From positions 16,558,821 to 16,622,820 of the forward strand of contig NC_092578.1 of assembly GCF_037975245.1 (NCBI RefSeq): a DNA stretch of 64,000 nucleotides. Direction: 5' to 3'. This stretch comes from Apostichopus japonicus (taxonomy: Eukaryota; Echinodermata; Holothuroidea; Aspidochirotida; Stichopodidae). The notes below the pieces were generated by a model. That model saw only the letters and a program-made list of their open reading frames with translations. It was not told where the DNA came from and searched no databases. Positions 12,449 to 26,500 of this stretch are shown one piece after another. Position 1 is the stretch's first letter. Every line of letters begins with the position of its first letter. A program made the translations under genes and the position numbers.

Positions 12449-15400
12449 TATATATATATATCTATTGTCTGATGATCGCTCAATGCGGGGTCTTTTGAGG
12501 TCTTTTAGAATTTCTGTTACATTCTTTGTGGTGATTTTTTCATTATCATAAACTACATTGATATTGGTTATCTGCTTATCTTATTTAATTTGTTGAAACC
12601 TACACACCCCTTTTACTTGTGTGTGTGTGCTTAGAATACACTCAGAGAGTACTTTACAACAACAGAAAGGACATTGTCTTCTTTTAGCTTCATTGTTGAT
12701 TTATCGAGCAGATGTCTTCTGCAGTTTTCACAGACATTGTTCAAATCGAGTTTGAATTGTAAAAGGTTAGGATGCAGCTGGATACAGGGACAATGTGTTG
12801 CCATGTAATTCAACCTTTTTTTGGATAAATATCATAGTTATTAAAATAGTTCATAGCACTTCTGCTCGATTTACCAGAAATTCAACAATTACCGTAACTT
12901 ACACGCTATAAGTCAAAGGTAATGAAAAATTGAATAGCTACTAGATGGATGAATTTATATGTGCAGCTGCTCATGGTGTTGTAATGACATGCTATTAAAA
13001 TGTGCATGCCAAAAAAATATCCAGCACAATATTTAAAAATCTGTTGTGAGAAATAGATCTTAATCATCCCCTAAAAAAACAAAACAAACAGAAACAAGAG
13101 ACTCATTAATACTCATCTGCAAATGCGTGCAAATTTTATCTCTTTCATAAAAGTCAACGAACATTGGAAAATTCATTCGGAAATTATATAATATGTTAAT
13201 AATAATTTAAAATTTTTTTATTTTGGGTCGGAACTAGAACTGAAGCAGTTCTCTTTTATAATCTTTTTGGGATTATTGCAATATGCTTTATACATACTCA
13301 TACAAAAAATTTGCAAAATGCAAAAATTTTAACTAAACACCACCACTCTGAGGAAGAAACCTTCAACTGTCAACTGAAAAGTTGACAATTTGAGTTTTGA
13401 AGAGATGTCATGCTGATTTTAGCAGTGTCTGCTATATTATAATAATTATAGTACAAACTTTTATATTTGCATATTTTTTTTCTCATGGGTAAATTGCTTT
13501 CTTCAATAGGTACTACACAAGTGTCAAAATCCTTGTGTTCAAAGCAATTAAACAGCGTTTGACATGGATTGAACTCTTGATGAAAGTTGTGATATTGTAC
13601 ACGTGGTAAAAGATAGACCAACTATGAAAAGAATAGAATTCATCCTGTGAAAGCACCACACTTTATCCTTGTGTTTGGTAGGGTAATTAGAGTGTTTACA
13701 TATATGGAAAAGTATTGTGTCAAAAAGTAGAAAAAAGTATCCTTGTTTGATGGAGAAAAAAAAATTGATTGGCATTTGGCATTTCAAGTTGTAGGAAAAT
13801 ACAGAGCTTCACCTGAAATGAGTTTCATTTGAGTTTGATGGTGAGAAAATGGTCATTCATGCATGTTTACCTTAAATGGATTGGAATAGTTAGTGTGGAA
13901 GAAACTATAACTTGAGAGTATTGGGAATGAGTAAATGTAAACGTTTAGCTGGTTGCAGTTACAATGTAATGTCACATAACTCAAACAACTATCTACTTGG
14001 TTGTTATATCAATCTCATGGGGCTTTAGAAAGGAAGGGGTGTGGCTTTGAGGTCATTGAAGCTGACTACCATGTTGGGTGGGTCTAGGGGGACACCCCCT
14101 CTCCCACCCCCCAGTTTTGTACATTAGATGCTGCATTCTGAGGCATTAGGCTATATTTGATGTCTATAATGCAAGGTTGTGCCAAAACCTACTTTAAATA
14201 TTTTGTGAAAGGGCTTGAAAGTGTGGGAGGAGGGGGGGGTGGGGAAGGGGGGAGGCTGCACATCCACCACTGGTGCCAGGCCTATCTCACCATCTGAAAA
14301 AAAAAGAAAAAAAGATGAAGATAGGAAAGAAAGAATATTGGTCTATTTTTCAAGGAGCACAATTATATTTTATGTTGGACAAACAACACATTTGTGGCAC
14401 ATGAACCCAGTGTCAGGCCTTTGTTTGTATGTGACATAGTTGCTTATTATTATTATTATTATTATCGTTGTTGTTGTGTACTGAAAGACTATAATCATAA
14501 CTTAATTACATCTTTGATTTAAAATATGGGAGGAGACAAGTGCTGTGGTAAAAGTATTTCTTTTGTTCTCTTCTCAGGTGGGTGAGGGAATTTTTGAATG
14601 AAGATAATGGCGGTTTAGATGTTCTAGTGGAGTATTTACAGTGGCTAAACAAAGCCATGACGTAAGTATGTTTCAGCCTAACTTCGAAAGAACGGTTGTA
14701 TCATTCACAATCCGTGCTACAGTAATCAGATAATCTTGATGTATACTTGTAAATTAACAAATTCAGTCGTACATGCTCCGTATAACCTTGCAATTTTCTT
14801 TTTCTCAGACACAGGCGGGAAATTATATGTAATCTACATAACATGCTTGTTTATTACTTTCCATGCAACATTCGTCATATCTCCCAATGATTTTCCCTCA
14901 ATAATTTAATCTTGCGTGACATTTTGAAGCCTGAATTAAAACCATCTGTTCAACTCTGTCTTTCAACTTAATTTTTGAATGCAAGTTTAAGGCTGGCATG
15001 TAAGAATCTTTGGTACGAACAAAATGTTCAGAATGTGTCGGGTGGCAAACGACTTACGGTATAAATTAGCAGACACTGACGAAACAAAACTAAATGAATA
15101 TTTGCGGTTTATAGGCTCCGCTTATTAGTTTTAAGAAGACTTTCAAGTAAAGGGTAAGTATTTAATCACCCGAATCAAATCAAACTCTTTGAGATAACAT
15201 CGAAAGTAAAAACAATGTTTATGGAATGTGCTGAAAGAGATTATTTACCACACAGTTGGATAAATGATGTTGAATTTTTTATTTTGAAAAATACTTCACA
15301 GCTATTGTGTGCAAATTTATTTTTAAAATGGCTCCTATGTAGTAGATCAAGTAATGCTCAACAATAAAAGGTTATCTTACAAACAAAGAATGAAAGAAAT

Positions 15401-18400
15401 AGAGATGTTTTTAAGGAGAAACTGAATAGTGTTTTAGTACAACAAGTAGAGCGTTTAAATATTTGGATTTGGTAGAAGCAGAATAACTGGGTTTTCTAGT
15501 GTTCATTCATACTTAGTAAAGATTCCTAAATCCTATTGGTCCATTCAGGTCAGCTGACCGTGGTTAATCCTGTGAGTAACGCACGGTAAAATTACGGGGC
15601 ATCACTTTAATAAATCTTTGGTTATATGTAACCAAAAATGTTTTGTTTTATGATTTTCCCCCACACAAATGGTAGTGTATGAATGAACGGGGTTAATCAA
15701 CGGTCTAGCATGCGTTACTCACATGATTAATGCACTCCGGGTGTTAATGCTATCGCTGGATGCACTCGGGCTCCGCCCTCGTGCATCGCTTGCATTATCC
15801 CCCGATCGTGCATTAATTCTGTGAGTAACGCACGCTAGACCGTCGATTAACCCGTCATTTACAATTTCTCTCCTCACTTACCTGTCTCCACACAGCAACA
15901 TCACTCTGGTCATACTGTGACCAGAGTCCATTTTGAAACCTATCGGCACTGACATCTTCCCCGATGACCAGCCATTAATGGTTTACTGCCCTCTATATTG
16001 TACCACATCAATCTCTAGAAAGTGCCTGCAAGAGCTAGTACTATAAATGTATAAATCACATGACTTCTCTTTCAACACAAACAGAGTCGAGGAAACAATG
16101 GAGACCAGAAACGGTACCACGTCCAAGTCTGGAAAGAGTGTCAAGAAGGGTCAAGGGTCACCATCCCATCTCGCTCATACGAGGGATGATGTTCATGTTT
16201 GCATCATGTGCTGTAGAGCGATCATGAATTTCCAGGTACGTATTTTGCGAGTACTGTTACCACGGTAAACAGTTTCTGATACCTCGAAAAGTTATCGGAG
16301 CTACGAAAGGAACTCCAGAGTCGCAATTTGACTCGTAGAAGACGAGGAATTAAACGTCCAATAGGTGTTTGATTGGTTAAAGCAACTCAGAGACAGGGTT
16401 GGGTTTTGACCGGTCAAAACCTGTTTTGACCACAAAGCGGTTTAAACCTGGTTTAAACCGGTCAAAACTAGGTTTAAACCGGTCAAAACTCAAAAATAAT
16501 TCGGAAGATCCCGACAAAGTTCTGCAGATGGTCTTGGGTAGTGTGAAGTATAATGAATACCATTGGAGTGTTCATAATATCTGTTCTAAGGTACCTTACT
16601 TATAGGGGCATGGGGTTCACTTATGTGCTCGGTGTCGGACTCACTCAGTCTCGCACGAACTGCATTGTCAAGAACAGAAAAACTAATCTCAGATATCTGT
16701 TGGGTGTGAACATTTTAGTGTTTAAGTTGTTTATGTGTAATTAGTAAACACACTCAGTATTGCACTACAGCATACAATTATCAGTATGGTTGCAATTGCA
16801 AGAAATCACCTTTATATATATATGGTTGGTGTCGGATGTACATCTTTTCGGTGTCGTACATACCCGTGCAAAATATTTGAACACCAACCAACGACTGTAG
16901 CGGGAATATGCAAAATGTAATTCACATGTTGATAATTAGTATCAGACATATCAGTTGTATCTTTTCACTAATTAAATGATGCAAGTTAAGTAGCTCAATT
17001 GGGAGCAAGTGTTGAGAAACAGATGTTTTACATTTGGCATTTTTTGGAGATGTACTGTACGTCGGACACCAATTGTACTTTTTGACCAATTTCATTTCAT
17101 TTCAATTTCATTTTTTGGCCAATAGGGGGTTTATACCTATTAACAGAATTGCCCTGTACTGATAAATCAACAGAAGTCTTGACATGCCTTTTTTGAGCTG
17201 TAGTAAATTAGTTGTTCCAAGTTAAATTGCAGTTTAACTTTAGACTGTAAATTGTAGTTAGGAAGTTTCATGGAAATAAAAATTCTTCAATTTATATATG
17301 TGTAAGTAGGCCTACTCTTTAATAATACTGTATATCTGTATTCCACATATGTCCTTGAACATTGCTTGATAGGGGCCTACATTGTTTAGATACTTGCTGT
17401 AGATGAAAATCTCTTATTGGGTTTATGCACAAAATTAGTTTTGACCAGTTTTGACCACTTTCAGGTGGTCAAAACCCCCCGGTTTAAACCAGGTTTTAAC
17501 TAGTTTAAACCGGGCGGTTTAAACCGCCCCGGTTAAAACCGGCCAACCCTGCTCAGAGAGCTGCAAATTGTGGTCAACAAAAATTAAATCCCCCCCCAAA
17601 AAAAAAAAAAATCTCTGTAAAGGTGCAGAGTAGTACAACCGTTGTCCTCCTAATTATTACATTATAAAGAAAATGGGAGGGGGGGGGGAAATAAAAAAAA
17701 ATAAAAAATACCTTACTGGTGCACTCCTTGAATTCCTTTTAATGTTGAAGCATACACAAAAGAAATACATCAAATGATGCTCATGAAAGTGATCGAATTT
17801 CTTCTGTGACATTTTAATACTTGGTAGAATTTTAAGTTCCTCTTTAAGGGCAGAGGACCGTGGTGTAGGTGGATGTCGGTCCGAGATGTGGCAATCAAGA
17901 GTGATATGAAGTTATGGAAAAGACAAATTTTGCAATGTAATACCAAGGGAAGATGCAGGTCAGGATGCAGCCTGTCAGAACAATTTCCTTGGAAAGATGT
18001 TGATTCCTTACTTCAGCAGCTCAGCACTTCGTTTCATCTCTGATGGATAAAAAATGAAAGCTGTCCAATCGTAATAGTTGTCTCCACTAATTAGCTGTAG
18101 ACTGTCAGTTCATTCACATCTGCTTCCCGTATGGCATGCATCCAACAGATCGTTACACCCATAAAACAGTCCGTCTTGTTATATTCTCATGGTTCCTACC
18201 TGGGGACCAGATGCGTTTGAATTTTGGAACTGATTGATCAAGTTTGAGGTTTCCTTACGATTAATGGTTTTGTATCTTGTTTAATACACCTTACTGGTGC
18301 ACTCCATTTAATTCCTTTTAATGGTGAAGCATACACAAAGGAAATACATCAAGTGATGCTCATGAAAAGTGATCAAATTTCTTCATTTTAATACTTGGTA

Positions 18401-20209
18401 GAATTTAAGCTCATTTCAAGGGCAGAGGACGGTGGTGTAGGTGGGTGTTGGTCGGAGATGTGGGGATCAAGAGTGATATTAAGATACGTCCTGCCCCCCT
18501 CCCCATCTTAAATAAACCTTTTTCTTACCAAGTATTAGGGGAAAGGCAATGGTGGTGGGTTGGGGGAGGGGGTGGGGGAGCCTTAACACTCATGATGTAC
18601 TTTGTAAAGGATGGCATGAGGCAGAAGTCGGTATTGGTTTGCAATATACATTAGAAGAAATGTTCGTTTAAGTCAACTTTGTAATGTCCAGAATGTTCCT
18701 TTGACACAATATTTGATAACGTCAGTACCTCTGTTTGAGCCTACTTGATAATGGGTAATGGGTGTTTTTTTTTTGGTAAATGCTCTATAAATTTCAAATC
18801 CCTGTTTGCAAAATAAAGGGCTTGTAGGCTTTCATATATACACAAGAATACACCCACAGATGAAATATAAACCAGGCATACTCCTGCAATAATGTCTATT
18901 TTAGTATTAACATGTTATTTGAGACTGTAATAGTTCTCCTGTTTTCCTGTTGTTTTTTTGGTTTTGCTTTTGAGTAGCTAATATAATGGCATGTTGCACA
19001 AAGCCAAGAGGTTCATTGAACCGGTTTTAGTGTTTGTTGCTTAAAAGGCAGGGCCTGTAGACAGAGGGGGCACAGTGTGCGATGCCCCTAACCTTCCCTC
19101 CCACTCTTGCAGATTAGACATCCTCCCATCTATGCCAACATCACGTGTACAAATACAGAACAACAAGTATTGTGCCCCTCCTTAGATTTTGGTACCCCTC
19201 CTTAGATTATTGGTGCCCCTCAGATTCTTGGTGCCCCTCCTTAAATTGTTGGTCTCCCACCAACTCAGAATTCCTGGCTATGGGTATACTTAACATGTAA
19301 CTTCTGAAAAACAGAAAGTTGTAACTAAATGTCTTTTCGACTGAAATAAATTTTACTGTCACACTTCACTTGTAGTATAAATTTCTCGGTCAACATTAAG
19401 AAAACAAATTATCTTTATGTCAACATGTTTGTTTGGTCAAAAAAAAGGGCGTTGGCAAATATCATCAACATTTTATCAAATGCTTATTAAAACGATATCA
19501 AGCAAACATCACAAAGGAAATTTTTTTTATATATTTCAGTTTTTCAAAACATAACATCACTTTATAGTACCATTGGTTATTGAAAGTCATATATATGTCT
19601 GTGACAGTCTTAAAATACTTTTTTGTATATAATGTTATTCTTTTCTCTGATTTTTCTTTGCAGTATGGCTTCAACCTTATTATAAACCACAATCTCTGTA
19701 TAAATGCAATAGCCCTTAGCCTCAACCATAAAAGTCCAAGGTGAGAGTTATTATGTTAGTTACTGTCTGAGATCATTTTTCCAGAGGGGGAGTGTGGGGG
19801 GGTATGTTATGTCAAGATTCTTTGAATTTATCTTCAGTGGTTATTCCATTATATTTGTAGTATAAATATTAGCCAGTAAAGTTAAGCATGAAACATGGCT
19901 TTTGCCTCTCATTTTATGTCCCAAAACACCGAGCAGGATTTAAGGACGACCTGAGGTAGAATATTAGTCTTGATATGTCAAAGCCCAAGGAAAAGGAAAC
20001 ATTTGGACGAGGAATGTTTCTATAGCCGTTCCAGTTTTCAAGATATTCACCTTATAATCAATTTAAACCTCTGGAATGCTCCTTAAGGCTTCAGAGACCG
20101 AGGACTTCCACTCCTCAGCGCCATTCCTAAAGTATGTTAATGTTTATCATCAGTTTTATAAATGCAAAAAACTCAACCAAAACATATATATATATATGTA
20201 TATGTATTG

Positions 20210-20250
<41 letters not shown>

Positions 20251-20312
20251 ACATATATATATATATATGAAGATAGACACACATATATATATATATCTAT
20301 ATCTATCATATA

Positions 20313-20369
<57 letters not shown>

Positions 20370-20433
20370 ATATCTATATATATATATATGAATGAAGATA
20401 CACACACATATATATATATATCTATCATATATC

Positions 20434-20468
<35 letters not shown>

Positions 20469-20501
20469 CTATATCTATCATATATCTATATATATATATC
20501 T

Positions 20502-20597
<96 letters not shown>

Positions 20598-23500
20598 TTT
20601 AAACTTAGCGCACCAGTGGATGATATTCAACACCATTTAATCTTGACAAATTTGTAATATATTATAAACATGATATTTGAGGCTGACAAAAGTCTTTGTA
20701 TTGAGTATGTGGTTACATCTTTAATAGTTAATACATGGTCTGTGTAATAGACGTTTGAAGTAAACCAGTCTATTTTAGCAGATGTTAGTCAAATGTTTTA
20801 AGTGACATTGCTTATAAATTGAAAGTAGTAAAGAAATACTACTTGCATGGATAGTTTAAATAGTCGACAACATAGCAAAATAAAAGGAAAAATTAATACC
20901 TTGAGTTGAAACCTGCCAAGTTGTGTGTTCATGGTTTGGTCTCTTCTCTACGTTTAGACAGCATGTCTTTCACAATATTTAAGTCCACCATTTTGAAATT
21001 GAAGGAAAGATGTTACAGGACTGGAAAGAATGAATGTATATGCTTGGCTTTATACCAAAGACCCTCCAGTGTGTCATTTCTGCACTAACTGAATTATTCA
21101 CATGGATTTGTATAAAGCACCGGTGAAATTTCTTTTACTTCAAATACAGAATATGCTAGAATGGTCACAAAAAATCTTAGTGCAATCAGTTTGTTGTTGA
21201 TGTAAATTCTGCACAGATTTATGATAATAGGTTTTCATAACTTTCGTAGCAGAAAATAAAATCAACTCATTTCTGTTTAAAATCTATTAAATATGTAAAT
21301 CTAGGTATTAACATTTTGTTTCTTTGTCTTTCCTTTATTAGGACGAAAGCGTTGGTCCTTGAACTCCTCGCTGCGGTGTGTTTAGTCAAAGGTGGTCATG
21401 AAATAATATTACAAGCTTTTGATTTTTTTAAAATGGTAAGTATTATAAAAAAATATATATTTGGTGTCAGTATGGAATATTCATTTCTTAAATATTTTTT
21501 GCTAAAAAAAGGTGACATTTAGCAATTTTTATGGGGTAGACCTTTCTACAACATTTTCTTTTAAATTACAGTTGCAAAAAGAGAAACAACTTTGAAGTTT
21601 CATTATTTGACTTACTTGTGTTTATTAATTACCTAACTTTTATTTTCTGTGGTAACTGTTTTGGATATATTCTTCTAAATATTTCTTCTATCATTACAGA
21701 GTTGTCAAGAAAGGCGGAGATTCGAAAAGATGTTTGAGTACTTTCAGAAATATGAAGACACCAACATAGATTTTATGGTTTGTGAATTTTAATATTAGTA
21801 GATAGAGTTTTTCCAAATTGGTTGTATGACTCACTGTTGGATGTAGCGTGTGAGGGTTATTCCCACACTTTGACATGGTGAGGTAATGTCTATAAATAGA
21901 AAGGTCTGTTTGGGATAGGTTGTCATTTTTAGAGGGGAGGGAGGTAAGGTTTGGGGCAGCAAGGAGGGAGTAAATTGAAGGAATGTTAAATTTATTATAT
22001 CAGTACAATTCAAATTTATTTTTCATATGCTTTAATACATTACAATACAATTTTGTATCTTGACTGGCACTGTTGCCCATGATTATTGGCTAATATTGTA
22101 AAAGGTCCCTGTATGGATTCAGATAGAGTGGCAAAAGAATGTAGGTGCAGATTGGACAATAAATGGAGGTAGATGGGTTAAGGATGGGTTTAAGGTAGGA
22201 TAAAAGTGGAGTGGATGGGTGAAGAAGGGATGTATGTTGAGGGGGGTAGGTGTAGGCTGAGATATAACATTTTCCTTATTTCTATATAACATTAATATGG
22301 AAGGGTTTACAACAATTTCATTTTGAAACATGAACAATGAAGTTGATGTAATATTTTTTACTATCAAATAATTATGCTATTCTTTCTATGCAGGTCGCTT
22401 GTATGCAGTTCATTAATATAGTTGTTCATTCTGTGGAAGAGATGAACTTTAGATCTTACCTTCAGTACGAATTCACAGCTTTAGGTTTAGATGAATACCT
22501 AGAGGTAAGCCTACCCACAATACTTTCTACTTCCTTCATGTCAAACTCAAAAACACATATTTTCAATTCCAAGTTTTATGATAGGTTTATTATATATGTC
22601 ATATAAGTGAGCATTTTATGTGTAAATGAAAAACAGGAAATTGACTTTGAAATTTATTAACACACTGGTGTCGGTTTAGTCCCAAAATTATCTTCTCGGG
22701 GGTGACCCTTGCTTATAAACAAACTGGTGTCCATTTAATCCCAAAATTTAGTCCCAAAATTATCTTTCAGGGGGGGGGGGTGGTTCTTTGCTTGTAACAA
22801 ACTGGTGTCAGTTTTAGTCCCAGATTATCTTCTATGGGGTGATCCTTGCTTATAAACAAACTGGTGTCCGTTTTGTCAAAAAATTGTCTTCCTGGGGGGG
22901 GGGGGGGGGGGGTGATCCTTATATCATAAGCAAGTTGCTGTGGGTGCTGAACTGTAGCCAAACCTTGAAATGGACTGTACAGGGATTGTCAACAGCTCAA
23001 GGATCAGTCGGTAGAGCAAACAGGGCGTGAATCCCCGAGGTCACTGGTTCGGATCCAAAAGTTCTTTGCTCTTATCCAGCAGGTTTTGTATTTGATATGT
23101 CAGTACGGTTAGCTCATGTGTTACATGTACTGCAAACCTCTTCTGTAGCTTTTGTCTCGTTGATGCATCCCAGGTTGAACACTCATGAGCGATGATGTAT
23201 AATATATATGCTGAGAGCATTCGTGCATACACTGGCATCAATAATTGTAAAAATTTCCAAAATAAAATCAAACAGCTCAGCAATATTGTTATTCCTTAAA
23301 ATTTTTCATCAAGTCAAGGATAGCAAATACTATAAAAATACTGTAAAAATATAAATATATAAGAAAAGGGAGATAAAAAATGAATCTTTCTTGATGAACT
23401 AAGTAACGTGTAGCTAGTAAAACTGTTAAAGGTCTGTTGTTTAAATATTTATACCTTCTTCTTTAAGGACAATATTGTCCGTTAATTATTTATAGTTTTC

Positions 23501-26500
23501 AGGTGTCCTTCATACGTAATATTTTCTCATCTTCTCACTTTTTAACTTATATTTTCGGGAAAGCTGCATATGAGAAATCAAATTGAACTTGAGGATCCGC
23601 GGAGAATCTGGATAAAGTCAGTTTGACATTTGTATGCAATGAAGTGACTTTATTAGGCAGGTTGAAAGCATTGTCAGTCTGCTTATTAAGGTAGATCATT
23701 CAGAGTTAGAATTGTCAAGACTTGGGATGTAATAACATGAATGATAAGCCCATCTGAAGATATAAAAAATATGGCACTCTAATAAATCATGAAAAATTGT
23801 AAGATGTAAGGTTTGGAATAAATGATGCAAGATAAAACATTAAGTTTGTGGGACCGAAATGTACTATATTTTTTTTAAATGGAAGGTTGAAAGTGGTAAT
23901 TGAGGAAAGAAGTCATTGAATGGTTTGAACTTGAATTATTTAGTAATACTTATTGAAAGATATCCAATTATTGGTGAATGTCACATTTTCTTGATCAAGG
24001 ATTGATGTAAAGGTAAGATGCAAATGCAAACTACAGCTTTGTCTCTGATCATTTAGGGAATTTTGGGGGGGGGGAACTTTTTGTCTTGATTTATATAATA
24101 TTTTTAGTTTCATCTCTGAATTATTCTGTGGTGTAAGTTTTATACTGAACAAAATGAGTGAGAGCACCATGAAGTATCTTGTTTTGATCTACTTTGCCGT
24201 CTTAGAAACTCAAGAGAACGGAAAGCGATAGGTTGCAAGTCCAGATCCAAGCATATCTAGACAATGTCTTCGATGTGGGACAGTTAATGGAGGATTCCGA
24301 CACCAAAAATGCTGCTCTTGAGAGGGTGACCCAACTTGAAGATAATCTATTCCAGGTAAGGAGAAAAGTGAACGAAAGCAAACCAATTAGGTCGTGTTAC
24401 TTCGATGAATTGGTGTCTATAAATATCATGGAAAAAGAAGAATTTACTTATTTCACAATCCTTATGCTTGACTCAAAGGGTGTAAGTTGTGTGGTTGGGC
24501 GGAGTAAAAATGATTATACAATGTTTATACCACACTGCAACACACTGGGAAAAATATGTAAAGCAGGTTTTTGTTCCCCGTACTCTAGTATCGTGAATAT
24601 GTTACGGTAACAAATGTTCATAAAACTAAAAAATCTTTTATGGATAGTATAAAGCACCACCTGAGACTGATTTACCTTTTTAATACTCCAAATATTTAGC
24701 CATATCCTTCTACAGATTTTACTGAACTAGTGATGATTCAAAAATCAACAAATAATGTTTCACTGAAGTCAGATCCTCAGGGACAAAGCCAGCTAGAATG
24801 AAACGGTTTTGCTCATTACTTATCATCACAGACGGCGGCACATTCTGCTACGCTATGACATCATTTCTCTCTTTCTCGTTTATAATTTTGCAGACAGCTG
24901 AGAAGTTACGACAAACGGAGGACAACTCTCTGGCCAAAATAGCAGACCTGCAGCTCCAGCAAGCAGAGTATGTACAACATATTCAACAGCTTCAGGTAAG
25001 ATGACGTTCCTTCGTCCGCATTATATTGGATTTCCTCCCCCCATCCTCTCCTCCCCCCCCCTCCTCCCAGCTTCTGCACGTTACCTCTGATGAACCCATA
25101 CCCACATTGTGAATTTTCCTAGGCCAGCTTTGATCCATAAATTTCTAAGGCCTTAAGATCACCCATTGTATACTTCCATGGTGGTTAGTCATTAAACTGC
25201 ATATATTGACTGATTCGATTGCAAATTGGTTGCACATTCACCGAACGTTTGTAACAGACAGTATACAGAGGCACACATTCATCAAACATTTCGGAAAACA
25301 GCCACATGACAGGGAGGACGTTAAATGTTGGACTGTTTTGGAAGCAATTTTTACCGATCAAGGTTCCCCCCCCCTTCCCCCGTGACCCATTTTTGGTTCC
25401 CAAGCCATGGTTGGAAAGGATTGTAAAGGTACATTATCTTTATCTCTGTCATCTTCAGTGCAGAGCCCTCTAGTTTAAATCAGATTTGTATTTCACCGGT
25501 CACATCCTCAGCAGGTATCAGTGGGAGAGTAGACTCACTATTTAAAACAATTGAGAATGTAGCTGTTTATTCTTAAACTTAATTATTAAGACCAAATACC
25601 CTCTCCCCAACAGTGAACAGAAACTAAATAGTAGAACTGGCCAGTTAGCAAATATCTCTTCATATTTTATCTCTCAGGTGAGGGAGGGAGGGGTTGAGGT
25701 AAGGCTGTACGAAACATTCAGTTTCTAGTTTTTTAATTGCTTTTAAGAAATGACAAACTTTTAAGTTGATTGTTATCATGGCAGGTGTAGATATTGCAAG
25801 TCAAAATAGATTTGAGTGATATATCATATATGAATTTGATTTCTAAATATATAAATCTAACAGCTTACCAAAACATGATACCGGTAAGGGACTTTTTCCA
25901 AAGTATCTCGATGGTTCATTCCGTCTCAATTTGTTTTTCCTATCTCGGAGTCTCATCGACCCGTGGCAGGCATTGGTCACGGTTTCAGTTGGATATTTTC
26001 CTCTGAGAGGAAGTGCTTTAGACTCTTCAATCTTTTCAAACCAAATTGATTTCCTGTCTAAAGATGATCTGTCTCAGCCTTTCCTTATTTTGTCTACATC
26101 TATTAGATATTTTCCTTGTTTTCAGTCATCTTAAAAGGCTCTCCTAGGGGGGGGGGGGGGTTGTTAACAAGATTCAGAAACACTTTCAGATGTCACTTTA
26201 TGTTAATACTTTCAATTGACAAGATCTTCAAGTCAGACAGTAACTAGTAATATAAAAAATAATGATAACAAGTTAAAAAAAAGAAGAGAAAAAGGCCACT
26301 TTGGGGTCAAAACATTGCCCAAGAAAAAACACAAAACAAAAAGTGTTCAAAATCTTTGGGTATTCAGGAAGTAAAAGTCTATGGAATAAAACCCTGGGTT
26401 GATTTTTTTGTAAGTCTGGGCATTCTGAGAAGAAGTTATCTCTGAGATTATTCAAGGGAAAAACATTCCATTTGTAGTAAAAACACAGTGTCATACAATC

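Larger units (their letters stand above)
4491..14577. other. FMNL intron 3 (10 kb)
   Basis: Holds the 359-bp MITE, the 28-bp hairpin, the purine tract at 7059, the GAAGTGTTG minisatellite at 9879, a TA run at 12414 and several G or C runs. The remaining sequence is unremarkable AT-rich DNA, and I see no additional exon. Small open readings (for example at 7848-8084) have no recognised content. Confidence 0.5.

Noticed and set aside
14070-14271. Possible CAGTGG-type MITE (GGGTCTAGGGGGACACC ... CACATCCACCACTG)
   Set aside because: End similarity is poor and no target duplication could be found.
20076-20657. Tyr/Ile-rich openings on both strands
   Set aside because: TA/TATC microsatellite read in several frames.
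22994-23060. Possible tRNA gene
   Set aside because: B box present but A box weak, and no acceptor or anticodon stem closes; more like a SINE remnant.
24356-24610. Extension of FMNL exon 10 past its donor
   Set aside because: The open extension has no family similarity, while the next exon joins in frame with conserved coiled-coil sequence.
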